DNA of 64,000 nucleotides from CAWUEX02 sp038148375 (lineage in GTDB: Bacteria; Pseudomonadota; Alphaproteobacteria; Rhodospirillales; Rhodospirillaceae), in NCBI GenBank assembly GCA_038148375.1, contig JAYQVH010000001.1, positions 186,001-250,000 of the forward strand. The letters run 5' to 3'. Made by a program: the position numbers and the translations under genes. This document shows positions 33,613-42,743 of this stretch, piece after piece. Under the pieces are notes generated by a model. The model was not told the DNA's origin. It ran no database searches and saw only the letters and a list, made by a program, of their open reading frames with translations. Numbering within the stretch: the stretch's first letter is position 1; each line of letters begins with the position of its first letter.

Positions 33613-34769
33613 ATGCTCGGCCTATCGGGCCAGGGCACGTCGGTGCGGTCCCACTGGTCCATGTCGGGCATGCGCTCGCCGTCCTCGACCTGGTTGGGCT
33701 GGAAGCGGTGCGGATCGACCTGGTGCGACATCGCACACTCCAGGAATTCTTCCTCGGTCATGTGCAGATACTCGAGGAAGATATCCAGAGACGGCGGGCG
33801 CTTGCCGTCGTACTGCTTTTCCAGCTTCTCGCCTTCCTCGCGGCTCATGCGGCCGTTGCGGATTTCGATGTTGGCGAGGTGGTTGGTGCGCCCGAAGCCG
33901 CGCTTGATGTACTTGAGGTAATCGCGGATGCCCTGCATGTGGCATTCGATTTTCTCGTAATCGAACTGCGGCGGGATGCCTTCGACGCGGTCGCCCTGCC
34001 AGTCGAGATCCTGCTTGATGATCTCGACCTGCTTTTTGGTGTCCCACTTGATGTAGTTGCCGAGGCAGACCGAGCGGCAGCCGAGCTTGCGCAGTTCCTT
34101 GCGCGGCGGATAGGCGAACGGATAGAGATCGCGCTTGGACACCCGGCCGCCCAGGTACTCGTACATGTCATCCGCCGTCATGCCGAGATTCATGGCGCGG
34201 TTGAAGCGCTTCTCGTCGACCTCTTCCATTTCCTCGTAGGTGTAGAAGCTTTGGTATTCGGCCAGGCTTTCGCCCCAGAACAGCAGCGGCGTTTCGTAGC
34301 GCAGCGCCATCTGCATGGTGTGGGCGTAAATGCCGGTGTGGCAGTGCCAGCAGAAATCGCCGCGGCGCTTGAGGCTCTCGAGCATCAGTTCGCGCACCAC
34401 GTGCCAGCTTGGCGTGAACTGCACCACATCGACGCCGAGTTTTTTAAACGTGCGCTTGTTGTTCTCTTCCAGGGTGGGGCGATAGAAGCCGTGATCGAAG
34501 CGCACGACAAGCGGCTTCATCTTCAGCTGGGTGACGATGTACCACAGCTGATAGGTGGAATCCTTGCCGCCGGAAAAGGGCACGATGCAGTCGTAGAGGC
34601 CTTTGTCCTTGAACTGGGCAACGAGTTCGTCGAGCTGGCGGGCGCGGTCGGCCCAGTCGACCTTTTCTTCCTTGAAGGAGATCTGGTTGCACACGGAGCA
34701 GGTGCCCGTGTCGTCGAAGGTGGTGGCCTCGGCGGTTTCCGGAATGAGGCACTTGGCGCAGGATTTCAT
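33597..34769 (-). CDS. N-acetyl sugar amidotransferase (WbuX/WbpG/PseA type)
   Basis: PP-loop ATPase that activates the acetamido group of a sugar for attack by ammonia, giving an acetamidino group. The 390-residue product has four N-terminal zinc-type cysteines (C4, C7, C24, C27), the PP-loop SGGKDS at 66-71 in VPFSGGKDSTYQLWY, and the family segments RFDHGFYRPTLEENN, FCWHCHTGIYAH, WGESLAEYQSFYTYEE and FGRTNHLANIEIRNGRMSREEG. It is the first gene of the minus-strand cassette with the HisH-like, HisF-like and acyltransferase genes. Known substrates include pseudaminic and legionaminic acids and fucosamine-type sugars; which one applies here is not shown by sequence. The 214-bp gap to the divergent GT2 gene should hold both promoters. 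Confidence 0.9.
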   Translation of the reverse strand: MKSCAKCLIPETAEATTFDDTGTCSVCNQISFKEEKVDWADRARQLDELVAQFKDKGLYDCIVPFSGGKDSTYQLWYIVTQLKMKPLVVRFDHGFYRPTLEENNKRTFKKLGVDVVQFTPSWHVVRELMLESLKRRGDFCWHCHTGIYAHTMQMALRYETPLLFWGESLAEYQSFYTYEEMEEVDEKRFNRAMNLGMTADDMYEYLGGRVSKRDLYPFAYPPRKELRKLGCRSVCLGNYIKWDTKKQVEIIKQDLDWQGDRVEGIPPQFDYEKIECHMQGIRDYLKYIKRGFGRTNHLANIEIRNGRMSREEGEKLEKQYDGKRPPSLDIFLEYLHMTEEEFLECAMSHQVDPHRFQPNQVEDGERMPDMDQWDRTDVPWPDRPSIKIGG

Positions 34770-34983
34770 GAGCGAACCTAGCTTGGAGACAGGATGTGGC
34801 GTCAGGATATGGCTGGGGTCTTACCACGCGGGCACAACTGCGGTCGAGCCACGGGACGGCCCGGCCATGTGAAAATGATGTAAGAGATTCAACGCCTTCA
34901 AGCGCGGCAAAGCGCAGCTGGCCTTGGACAAGCGGGCCGGAACTGCCCATACTCCGCCCGAGACCGCCCATAAGAGGCCGCCG

Positions 34984-35979
34984 GTGAAAGATCAGTCCGA
35001 TACACAAAAAGACAGCATGATCTCGGTCATCATTCCCCTGTTCAACGAGGCGGGGAATGTGGAGCCGCTGTGCGCGGAGCTGACCCCAGCGTTGGACAGC
35101 CTTAAGCGCGACTACGAAGTGATTTTCGTCGACGACGGCTCGACCGACGGCACCGGCGATGCGTTGGCCAAGGCAGCGGCGGACAATCCGCGCTTCAAGA
35201 TCGTCACCTTCAAACGCAATGCCGGACAAACCCCGGCGATGATGGCCGGCATCGATCACGCGGCCGGCGATGTCATCGTGCCCATGGACGGCGATTTACA
35301 AAACGACCCGGCGGACATCGCCAAGCTGCTCGACAAACTGGAGGAGGGCTACGGCGTCGTCTCCGGCTGGCGGCAGAACCGGAAAGACGCGTTCTGGACG
35401 CGCACGCTGCCGTCACGCATCGCCAACGGCATTATCTCCTGGGTGTCAGGCGTACACCTGAAAGACTACGGCTGCACGTTGAAAGCCTACCGCCGCGAAG
35501 TGCTGGAAGACTTCCGGCTCTACGGCGAGATGCACCGCTTCGTGCCGGTGTACGCGCATTGGCAGGGCGCGAAGATCGCCGAGATAGCCGTGAACCACCG
35601 TCCGCGCCAAAGCGGCGCGTCCAAGTACGGGTTCGGCCGCGTGTTCAAGGTGCTGCTCGATCTGCTGGTGGTAAAGTTTCTGACCCAGTACGACGCCAAG
35701 CCGATTTACATCTTCGGCATGGTCGGCTTCGGCTTTTTCGGCATCTCGTTCATTGCCGGCCTCTGGGCGCTGTACCTGAAGTGGTTCGACGACACCTCGT
35801 TCATCGAAACGCCGCTGCCGCTGTTGTTCACCTTGGGTTTCATTACCGGCGTGATGTGCATCCTGATGGGGCTGCTGGCCGAGGTGATGGTGCGGGTCTA
35901 TTACGAATCCCAGGGCAAGCGGCAGTACAGCGTGCGCAAGCTGACCAATCTGGACACGCCGACGTCCGGTCCGGACTGA
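34984..35979 (+). CDS. Family 2 glycosyltransferase with C-terminal membrane helices (GtrB/ArnC/DPM1-like)
   Basis: Likely transfers a sugar from a nucleotide donor to undecaprenyl phosphate. The 331-residue product has a GT-A domain: SVIIPLFNEAGNVEPL, VIFVDDGSTDGTGD (about residues 50-63), MDGDLQNDPADI (DXD-like, about 105) and RQSGASKYGFGRVFKVLLDL (about 210-228). Two membrane helices follow (IFGMVGFGFFGISFIAGLWALYL and PLPLLFTLGFITGVMCILMGLLAEV), as in ArnC and GtrB. The GTG at 34984 is chosen because AAGAGG lies six bases upstream; the next ATG is at 35017 without a ribosome site. AsnB-like gene follows by 3 bp. Confidence 0.88.
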   Translation: MKDQSDTQKDSMISVIIPLFNEAGNVEPLCAELTPALDSLKRDYEVIFVDDGSTDGTGDALAKAAADNPRFKIVTFKRNAGQTPAMMAGIDHAAGDVIVPMDGDLQNDPADIAKLLDKLEEGYGVVSGWRQNRKDAFWTRTLPSRIANGIISWVSGVHLKDYGCTLKAYRREVLEDFRLYGEMHRFVPVYAHWQGAKIAEIAVNHRPRQSGASKYGFGRVFKVLLDLLVVKFLTQYDAKPIYIFGMVGFGFFGISFIAGLWALYLKWFDDTSFIETPLPLLFTLGFITGVMCILMGLLAEVMVRVYYESQGKRQYSVRKLTNLDTPTSGPD

Positions 35980-35982
35980 CCT

Positions 35983-37845
35983 ATGTGCGGGCTGACCGGG
36001 TACATCGGCCACGGCGACCAAGCCGCCCTCGCGCGCATGACCTCGGCGCTGGCGCATCGCGGGCCCGACGACGAAACCACCTACATCGATGACGATGCAC
36101 CGGTCGGGCTGGGACATCGCCGCCTGATCATCCTCGACGCCGACGGCGGCAAGCAGCCGCTGTGGACAGCGGACGGCGCCATCGGCGTTGTCTTCAACGG
36201 TCTTGTTTATAATCACCGGGATTTGCGCCGCGAGTTGGAAGCACTAGGTCATGTGTTTGCGTCCGACCACGCGGACACGGAAGTGCTGGTGCACGGCTGG
36301 CGCGCGTGGGGCGGGGACCTGTTCGCCAAACTGGACGGCATGTTTGCCTGTGCCATCTACGACCGCGGCGCCGGCACGCTAACCCTGGCGCGCGACCGCT
36401 TCGGCGAGAAACCGTTGTATGTGGCCGCGATGCCGGACGCGGTGGTGTTCGGCTCGGAACTGACGGCGCTGCGCGCGCATCCGTCCGTCGCCGCCGCACC
36501 TTTGAGCGAGATCGCGCTCAAGAAGTACTTCGCCCACGGCTTCTTCCCGGCACCGCATACGCCGTATCTGGGCGTCGAAAAGATAAAACCCGGATGCTTG
36601 GTGACCTTCGACGTCAAAACCCGTTCCCGTCGTGACGCGTGTTACTGGCGCTTCACCGTCGGCGACCAGGACCCGCCGGCCGGCAATGAAGACGACTGGG
36701 CAACGGAACTGAATGCGCTGATCGGCGAGGCGGTGTCCTCACGCCTGGAGGCGGACGTGCCGCTGGGCTTTTTCCTCTCCGGCGGGATCGATTCCAGCGC
36801 CGTCGTGTCCTGGGCGGCGGAGGGCCGCGACGCCGCCGACTTGAAAACATTCGCCATCGGCTTTCATGAAACCAGTTTCGATGAATCGCCCTGGGCGGAA
36901 GAAGTCGCGCTCCACGTCGGCACCACCCATCATGTTGAAATCTGCGATCTCGACGCGGCGGAGCGGGACGTGCCGGACCTGCTGCAACGCCTCGACGAAC
37001 CGCTGGGCGATCCGTCGATCTTGCCGACGCATATTCTGTGCCGGTTCGCGCGGCCCCATGTGACCGTCGCGCTTTCCGGCGACGGCGGCGATGAATTGTT
37101 CGCCGGCTACGACCCGTTCCGCGTGCTGGCCCGCGCGCAAGCCTACGACCGGCTTGTACCTAAACCGGTGCATGCAGCGGTGAAACATCTCGCAGCACTT
37201 TTGCCGAAGTCCGACGCCAACATGAGTTTTGACTTCGTGCTCAACCGGGGTCTGCGCGGCTTGAAACATCCCGAGAATCAGTGGCAGCCGCGCTGGCTGG
37301 GCGCGCTGACACCGGAGGACATCGCCGATCTGTTCAACAGCGCGACTGATGCGGAAGACCTGTACTCGGAAGCCATCGCCGCTTGGGATGCGTGCCCGGG
37401 CGATCACATCGCCGACAAGACACTCGATTTCTATACACGCTTCTACCTGCCCGACAGCGTGCTGACCAAGACCGACCGGGCCAGCATGGCGGTCGGGCTC
37501 GAACTGCGCAGTCCGTTTCTGGCCAACGCGGTCGCGGATTTCGCCCGGCGTTTGCCGTGGCATGTCAAACTCAAGGGCCGCACGACCAAATGGATTTTGA
37601 AACGCGCGCTGCGCGACCGGCTGCCGGCGGACATTCTGGGGCGGAAAAAGAAAGGCTTCGGCATTCCGCTGGCGCGTTGGCTGCGCCATATGGCTCCGCC
37701 GCAAAATGCCGTGAACGGTCTGGACGCGACGTGGCTCAAAGGCCGCTGGCTCGATCACGCGGCGGGGCGGCGCGACGACCGCGCGGCCCTGTGGTGCTGG
37801 CTGGCCCTCGCACATGGACTAGGACCGCAGGGACTCACCCCATGA
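35983..37845 (+). CDS. asnB: Asparagine synthetase-type glutamine amidotransferase
   Basis: A 620-residue two-domain enzyme. The N-terminal class II glutaminase domain begins MCGLTGYIG, with Cys2 as nucleophile after Met removal, followed by HRGPDDETTY and VVFNGLVYNHRDLRREL. The C-terminal synthetase domain carries the PP-loop SGGIDSSAVVS (about residues 266-276) and SGDGGDELFAGY (about 365). Classic AsnB makes asparagine from aspartate, glutamine and ATP, but copies inside polysaccharide loci often amidate sugar acids. It is sandwiched between a GT2 and a methyltransferase with an ATGA overlap downstream, so a glycan role is plausible. The symbol reflects family, not proven substrate. Confidence 0.85.
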   Translation: MCGLTGYIGHGDQAALARMTSALAHRGPDDETTYIDDDAPVGLGHRRLIILDADGGKQPLWTADGAIGVVFNGLVYNHRDLRRELEALGHVFASDHADTEVLVHGWRAWGGDLFAKLDGMFACAIYDRGAGTLTLARDRFGEKPLYVAAMPDAVVFGSELTALRAHPSVAAAPLSEIALKKYFAHGFFPAPHTPYLGVEKIKPGCLVTFDVKTRSRRDACYWRFTVGDQDPPAGNEDDWATELNALIGEAVSSRLEADVPLGFFLSGGIDSSAVVSWAAEGRDAADLKTFAIGFHETSFDESPWAEEVALHVGTTHHVEICDLDAAERDVPDLLQRLDEPLGDPSILPTHILCRFARPHVTVALSGDGGDELFAGYDPFRVLARAQAYDRLVPKPVHAAVKHLAALLPKSDANMSFDFVLNRGLRGLKHPENQWQPRWLGALTPEDIADLFNSATDAEDLYSEAIAAWDACPGDHIADKTLDFYTRFYLPDSVLTKTDRASMAVGLELRSPFLANAVADFARRLPWHVKLKGRTTKWILKRALRDRLPADILGRKKKGFGIPLARWLRHMAPPQNAVNGLDATWLKGRWLDHAAGRRDDRAALWCWLALAHGLGPQGLTP

Positions 37846-38747
37846 CAGGTGCGGAGACCATCTCAACGCCGGAGTGCCGGATTACCGAAGACGCCTTCGC
37901 CCGCGTGCGCGACGGCCAGGGCGTGCGTTTTCAATCCATTCAGGGTTTGACGCCGGAGCGCTACGCCGCCGACACACTCGACCCGGCACGGGCGGAAGAA
38001 GCGGCCATCGTGTTGCAGCGGATCACACCCTTGGACGGCAAGCGTGTGCTGGAGATCGGCGCGGGCTGCGGCGTCACGCACATCGTGTGGACCAACACCT
38101 ACGGCATCGACGGCACGGCGGTGGAACCGGAAGGCGACGGCTTCGGCGACTCAGCCGCCATCGCGCGCGACTTGGTTTCGGCCAACGGTTTGGATGCGTC
38201 GCGCATTGTCGGCGCCCCGGGCGAAGAACTGCCGTTCGAAGATAACGCCTTCGACATTGTGTACTCGTCCAACGTGCTGGAGCACACCGCCGATCCGGCG
38301 CGGGTGCTGCGCGAAGCGGTGCGGGTGGTGAAGCCCGGCGGCGTGGTGCAGATCGTCTGCCCGAATTATCTGTCGTATTTCGACGGCCACTATGCCGCGT
38401 TTCATCCGCCGGTGCGGTCCAACCGCTTTTTCCAATGGTGGATGAAGACGATCTACAAAAAAGACCCGTGGTTCGCGGCGACCATCCGCACGGAATTGAA
38501 TCCGGTGTGGGCGCGGCGCGAAATTGCGCATATCAACGAAACCACACCGCTTGAGTTGATCGGCCTCGGCCAGGATGTGTTCCGCGCGCGCATGCGCGAT
38601 GCCGACGTCGGACGCTGGATGGCGTTGGGCAAGGTTGGACGCGTCGTCAATATGGCGCGGGCGTTGAAACTGACCTGGCTGGCAGCGGAGATCGCCGTGC
38701 TGCTACAGGGCTGGACCCCGCTGATCATAACGCTCCGGAAGCGTTAA
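37842..38747 (+). CDS. Class I SAM-dependent methyltransferase (glycan locus)
   Basis: A 301-residue methyltransferase. The ATG at 37842 overlaps the AsnB stop as ATGA. SAM motif I reads VLEIGAGCGVTHIVW (about residues 67-81), the acidic loop follows in DGTAVEPEGDGF, motif II is FDIVYSSNVLEHTADP (about 144-159), and REAVRVVKPGGVVQIVCPNY is motif III. The C-terminal hundred residues (YFDGHYAAFHPPVRSNRFF and on) carry Trp/Arg-rich segments probably for substrate. Likely methylates a sugar or lipid-linked intermediate. Its stop is shared with the convergent membrane protein through TTAA at 38744-38747. Confidence 0.82.
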   Translation: MTGAETISTPECRITEDAFARVRDGQGVRFQSIQGLTPERYAADTLDPARAEEAAIVLQRITPLDGKRVLEIGAGCGVTHIVWTNTYGIDGTAVEPEGDGFGDSAAIARDLVSANGLDASRIVGAPGEELPFEDNAFDIVYSSNVLEHTADPARVLREAVRVVKPGGVVQIVCPNYLSYFDGHYAAFHPPVRSNRFFQWWMKTIYKKDPWFAATIRTELNPVWARREIAHINETTPLELIGLGQDVFRARMRDADVGRWMALGKVGRVVNMARALKLTWLAAEIAVLLQGWTPLIITLRKR

Positions 38748-39640
38748 TCGACCCGGCCCTTGAGATCGGCAATCGCACCGATCAGCGCACCGAACAGGGT
38801 GTACCCCAGCATCACCAAGGACAACGCCACCGCATCGCCCGCGGACACGCCGACGAAGCCCAGCAGAATGACAAGGCCGCCTTCGCGCAACCCGACACCG
38901 GCGACCGTCACGGGCATCAGCAGCACCAGGGAGACCATGCCGACGACGGCGACCCAGGCGGAAAACGAAAGTCCGATGCCCATACCGGCGCCGAGATAGG
39001 CAACGACAATGACCGAGATCAGCTGGAACGCCACCCCGGTAAAGAAACAGGCGGCCAGCGCGCTCCAGTCACCGGTTGAGGCATGCCACGCGCGCAGGAA
39101 CCGGCCGAGGGCGTTATCGAGGGCGCTGGGAAACTTCGGCATCACCATCGGCAGCGCAAGCGCAAGGATCAGCCCGGCGAGCAGGGCGAAGGACAGCGCC
39201 GGAAAGGCGCGGGGAAATCCGCGCGGATCGACCAGCAGGGCGAGGCCGGTCATCATCACCAGAGCGGCGAGCCCGACAATGCGGTCGACCACCACCGCGG
39301 CGACCACGCCGGCACCGTCGTCGCCGGGCCGCACAAGGCGATACGCTTTCATGGCGTCGCCGAGCAATTGCCCCGGCAGGACCGTACCGTAGAACAGCGC
39401 GACAAACGTGTAGCGCACGAGATCCTTGAGCGGGCGGTCGCTCATCAACAATTGCAGTTTGAAGGCGTTGAGGCCATGCGCGAGCACATACAGTGCCGCG
39501 GCGATGATGATCGTCTCGAGCGACAGGCGCGACAGTGCGTCGCTGATGGACGCGAGGTCGGTGCGGCGCAGCACCACAAACAGCAGAGCGGCACTGATGA
39601 CCGCTTTGACGGCAAACGAGACGGCTCTGCTGGACCCCAT
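38744..39640 (-). CDS. Flippase-like integral membrane protein (LPG-synthase TM/AglD type)
   Basis: A 298-residue membrane protein with about eight hydrophobic helices of the lysylphosphatidylglycerol-synthase TM region/UPF0104 family. Landmarks are SFAVKAVISAALLFVVLRRTDLASI at the start, FVALFYGTVLPGQLLGDAMKAYRL (about residues 85-108), VVAAVVVDRIVGLAALVMM and PVTVAGVGLREGGLVILLG near the C-terminus. Relatives act with polyprenyl-linked sugars or lipids; the exact role is not known. It lies on the opposite strand, between the two methyltransferase/glycosyltransferase groups. Confidence 0.85.
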   Translation of the reverse strand: MGSSRAVSFAVKAVISAALLFVVLRRTDLASISDALSRLSLETIIIAAALYVLAHGLNAFKLQLLMSDRPLKDLVRYTFVALFYGTVLPGQLLGDAMKAYRLVRPGDDGAGVVAAVVVDRIVGLAALVMMTGLALLVDPRGFPRAFPALSFALLAGLILALALPMVMPKFPSALDNALGRFLRAWHASTGDWSALAACFFTGVAFQLISVIVVAYLGAGMGIGLSFSAWVAVVGMVSLVLLMPVTVAGVGLREGGLVILLGFVGVSAGDAVALSLVMLGYTLFGALIGAIADLKGRVD

Positions 39641-39795
39641 ATAACAATCGCACCTTTACACGATATAAAACGCAGCTTTACTAGGGCGGCGCGGACGGAA
39701 ACCTGTCGCGCTTGTGACTGTCGGGTATAGTCTGCTACCTCCGCACCGGCAACGGCCCACCCTTGAGGCCGGGCCCGAATTTCGGACGACACACT

Positions 39796-40986
39796 ATGAC
39801 CGCGCCGCGCGCCCCGCGCTTTCTGCTGATCAATTATGAATATCCGCCGCTTGGCGGAGGCGGCGGCAATGCGACCCAGCAGATCGGCCGGGCCCTGGTC
39901 AAACGCGGCGCCAAAGTCACCGTGCTGACCGCGGGACACCGCAGCGTGCCGAGGCGCGCCAACGACCGCGGCGTTCAGATCACCCGCATCTGGGCTGCGC
40001 GGCGGCGGCAGGACCGCTGCTCCATTTTTGAGATGCTGGTGTTCCTCGCCCATGCGCTGCTGATTGCACCGGGCCTCGCCCGTCAGACCCAGGCCGACGC
40101 GGCGCTGGTGTTTTTCGGCCTGCCCTGCGGTCCCGTCGGCTGGTGGATGAAAAAACGCCTCGGCCTGCCCTATGTGGTGTCGCTGCAAGGCGGCGACGTG
40201 CCCGGCTTCATGAGCGACGAACTGGCCCTGCACCACCGGCTGAGCGGCCCGGTGATCTCCGCCGTATGGCGCGAGGCCGCCGCGGTCATTGCCAACGCCG
40301 AAGGTCTGGCCGGTCTGGCGCGCGCCCATGCGCCGGATGTGGCAATCGACGTCATCCCGGCGGGCGCGGATTTGGATGCGGTGACCCCGCCCGACACGCC
40401 GACCCTGGAAGGGCCCGTGCGGCTGCTGTTCGTCGGGCGTCTGGTGGCGCAGAAAGGCCTCGATGTGCTGTTCCGTGCTTTGACCATGATGAAAGGCCAT
40501 GACGACTGGACGCTGACACTGGCCGGCGAAGGGCCGCTGAAAGACGAGCTGGCCCTGGCGGCACAACAACTCGGTATCGGCGACCGCGTCACCTTCCGCG
40601 GCTGGCTCGAGCGCGGACAGCTGCCCGCCGTGTACCGCGACGCCGATGCGTTTGTGCTGCCGTCGCGCGACGAAGGCATGCCCAACGCGATGCTGGAAGC
40701 GATGGCGGCGGGCCTGCCGGTGATCGGCACGCGGGTCTCGGGCCTGAGCGAAGTGGTGATCGAGGGCAAGACCGGGTTGCTGGTGCCGCCCGACGACGCC
40801 GACAAGCTGAACCATGCGCTGCGCGAGATGATCGAGGACCGCGACCGCATGTTCTCTATGGGTCAGGCGGCGCGCAAACGGGTCGAAGACCACTACAGCT
40901 GGACCGCCGCCGCCGACGCCTACATGACCGAACTGTGCCGCGCGGCCGGTATCGATGAACCTGAGCCCGGGCCAGACGCACCGTGA
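39796..40986 (+). CDS. Family 4 glycosyltransferase
   Basis: A 396-residue GT-B enzyme. The ATG at 39796 puts RFLLINYEYPPLGGGGGNATQQIGRALVKRGAKVTVLTAG near the N-terminus, the acceptor-side pattern of GT4. The donor domain carries LLFVGRLVAQKGLDVLFRAL (about residues 213-232), LAGEGPLKDEL, and the E-x7-E motif within LPSRDEGMPNAMLEAMAAGLPVIGTRVSGLSEV (about 293-325). It should transfer a nucleotide-activated sugar to a growing lipid-linked glycan. A GTGA overlap joins it to the next gene. Confidence 0.88.
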   Translation: MTAPRAPRFLLINYEYPPLGGGGGNATQQIGRALVKRGAKVTVLTAGHRSVPRRANDRGVQITRIWAARRRQDRCSIFEMLVFLAHALLIAPGLARQTQADAALVFFGLPCGPVGWWMKKRLGLPYVVSLQGGDVPGFMSDELALHHRLSGPVISAVWREAAAVIANAEGLAGLARAHAPDVAIDVIPAGADLDAVTPPDTPTLEGPVRLLFVGRLVAQKGLDVLFRALTMMKGHDDWTLTLAGEGPLKDELALAAQQLGIGDRVTFRGWLERGQLPAVYRDADAFVLPSRDEGMPNAMLEAMAAGLPVIGTRVSGLSEVVIEGKTGLLVPPDDADKLNHALREMIEDRDRMFSMGQAARKRVEDHYSWTAAADAYMTELCRAAGIDEPEPGPDAP

Positions 40987-41711
40987 CCGGTACGGCGCTG
41001 AACGCGGAAGCCTACGACGCGTTGTGGTCGGCCGGCTGGGACGACACCCGGCTGTTCGGTCCGATGGCGCGGCACAGCCGGAGACTGTTCCGCAAACTCA
41101 GCGCCGACCTGACACCGCAGACGATATTGGATGTCGGCTGCGGTGAAGGCTCATTGCTCAGATCTTTGTTGGATGTTCACCCCGGCGCGCGCGGCACGGG
41201 ACTGGAAGTCTCCGCTCACGCCACCGAGTTGGCGCGGCAGGTGGTGCCCGGCGCAACCTTCGTCACCGGCGACGTGACATCGGTGCAGGTCGACGAGCGT
41301 TTCGACCTCGTCGTCAGCGCCGACGTCGTCGAGCACATCGAAGATGACCGCGCCGCCATTCGCGCGATGGCGAACCTCGCAGCACCGGGCGGCCGGGTGA
41401 TCATCTCGACCTTGCAAGGCACGATGCGCGGTTTCGAACGCCAGGTCGGCCACGTGCGCAACTACGCGCCGGGCGAACTGCAGGGCAAAATGCGCGACGC
41501 CGGACTGAAGATCGAACGCGTGATCGAGTGGGGCTGGCCGTTTTATTCACCGCTCTATCGAAGCGCGCTTGATCTGGTGGATAACAAAGGCACCATGGGG
41601 CGGTTTGGTCCGGTGCGTAAAACCATCTGCCATGTTTTGTATGCGCTGTTTATGCTGAACCGATCGGCCAAGGGCGATTACCTGTTCGTGCGCGCCGTGA
41701 AGGAGAGCTGA
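40983..41711 (+). CDS. Class I SAM-dependent methyltransferase (UbiG-like, glycan locus)
   Basis: A 242-residue methyltransferase that starts with GTG at 40983, overlapping the glycosyltransferase stop (GTGA). Motif I is ILDVGCGEGSLLRSLLD (about residues 45-61), then GTGLEVSAHATELA, and FDLVVSADVVEHIEDDRAAI (about 107-126) with NLAAPGGRVIIST. The C-terminal part (GWPFYSPLYRSALDLVDNK) resembles methyltransferases that modify sugars or quinone precursors. Context favours a glycan substrate. LegB-like gene follows by 3 bp. Confidence 0.82.
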   Translation: MTGTALNAEAYDALWSAGWDDTRLFGPMARHSRRLFRKLSADLTPQTILDVGCGEGSLLRSLLDVHPGARGTGLEVSAHATELARQVVPGATFVTGDVTSVQVDERFDLVVSADVVEHIEDDRAAIRAMANLAAPGGRVIISTLQGTMRGFERQVGHVRNYAPGELQGKMRDAGLKIERVIEWGWPFYSPLYRSALDLVDNKGTMGRFGPVRKTICHVLYALFMLNRSAKGDYLFVRAVKES

Positions 41712-41714
41712 GAG

Positions 41715-42728
41715 ATGTCTTCAGCGGATTTGGGCAAAGTTCTGGTCACCGGCGCCGATGGTTTTATCGGCTCGCATCTCACCGAGGCGCTGGTCAACGC
41801 CGGACACGACGTGCGCGCCTTCGTGCTCTACAACAGTTTCAATTCCTGGGGCTGGCTCGACCACAGTCCGCAAGAGATCCGCAGCACGCTGGACGTGTTC
41901 GCCGGCGACGTCCGCGACCCGCATGGCGTGCGCACGGCGATGGAAGGCTGCGACACCGTTTTGCATCTCGCGGCGCTGATCTCCATTCCCTACAGCTATC
42001 ATTCGCCGAGCGCCTACGTGGACACCAACGTCAAAGGCACGCTGAACGTGGTGCAGGCCGCGCAGGACTTGAACGTCGGCCAGGTCGTGGTGACCTCGAC
42101 CTCCGAGGTTTACGGCACGGCACAGACCGTGCCGATCACCGAAGAGCATCCGTTGCAGGGGCAGTCGCCGTACAGCGCTTCGAAGATCGGCGCCGATCAG
42201 ATCGCGCTATCCTACAACCGCGCATTTGGAACTCCCGTCAGTGTGATCCGGCCGTTCAACACCTATGGCCCACGGCAGTCGGCGCGCGCGGTGATCCCGA
42301 CCATCATCACGCAGATCCTCGCCGGCAAAAAACAGATCAAACTGGGGTCGCTGCACCCGACGCGCGATTTCAACTACGTCGCCGACACGGTGGCCGGATT
42401 CATCGCGCTGGCGTCGAGCGACGCAGCGGTGGGCAGCGTCGTCAACGTCGGCTCCAACTTCGAAGTCACCATCGGCGAGACGGTGGACATGATCAAAGAG
42501 ATCATGAATGCCGATGTGGAGATTCTCACCGACGATCAGCGCCTCCGCCCCGACGCTTCGGAAGTGGAGCGGCTGTGGGCGTCGAACGAGAGGATGAAAC
42601 GGCTAACCGGGTGGGAGCCGGCCTACGGCGGACGCGACGGCTTCAAACGCGGTCTGGAGGAGACCATCGCCTGGTTCTCCGATCCGGCGCACCAGCCGCT
42701 GTACAAAGCCGATCACTACAACATCTGA
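41715..42728 (+). CDS. legB: NAD-dependent 4,6-dehydratase, LegB-like
   Basis: Extended SDR that removes water from an NDP-sugar to give a 4-keto-6-deoxy sugar; LegB does this for legionaminic acid precursors. The 337-residue product has VTGADGFIGSHLTEAL (about 11-26), the marker YNSFNSWGWLDHSPQEI (39-55), LHLAALISIPYSYHSP, the active YSASK (Tyr153, Lys157) in PLQGQSPYSASKIGADQIAL, PFNTYGPRQSARAVIPTIITQI and the ending YKADHYNI, a pattern I associate with LegB specifically. GGAGAG precedes the ATG. The rest of a legionaminic pathway (aminotransferase, synthase, CMP-transferase) is not in the window. Confidence 0.82.
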   Translation: MSSADLGKVLVTGADGFIGSHLTEALVNAGHDVRAFVLYNSFNSWGWLDHSPQEIRSTLDVFAGDVRDPHGVRTAMEGCDTVLHLAALISIPYSYHSPSAYVDTNVKGTLNVVQAAQDLNVGQVVVTSTSEVYGTAQTVPITEEHPLQGQSPYSASKIGADQIALSYNRAFGTPVSVIRPFNTYGPRQSARAVIPTIITQILAGKKQIKLGSLHPTRDFNYVADTVAGFIALASSDAAVGSVVNVGSNFEVTIGETVDMIKEIMNADVEILTDDQRLRPDASEVERLWASNERMKRLTGWEPAYGGRDGFKRGLEETIAWFSDPAHQPLYKADHYNI

Positions 42729-42743
42729 CCCGTGGGATTTGAG

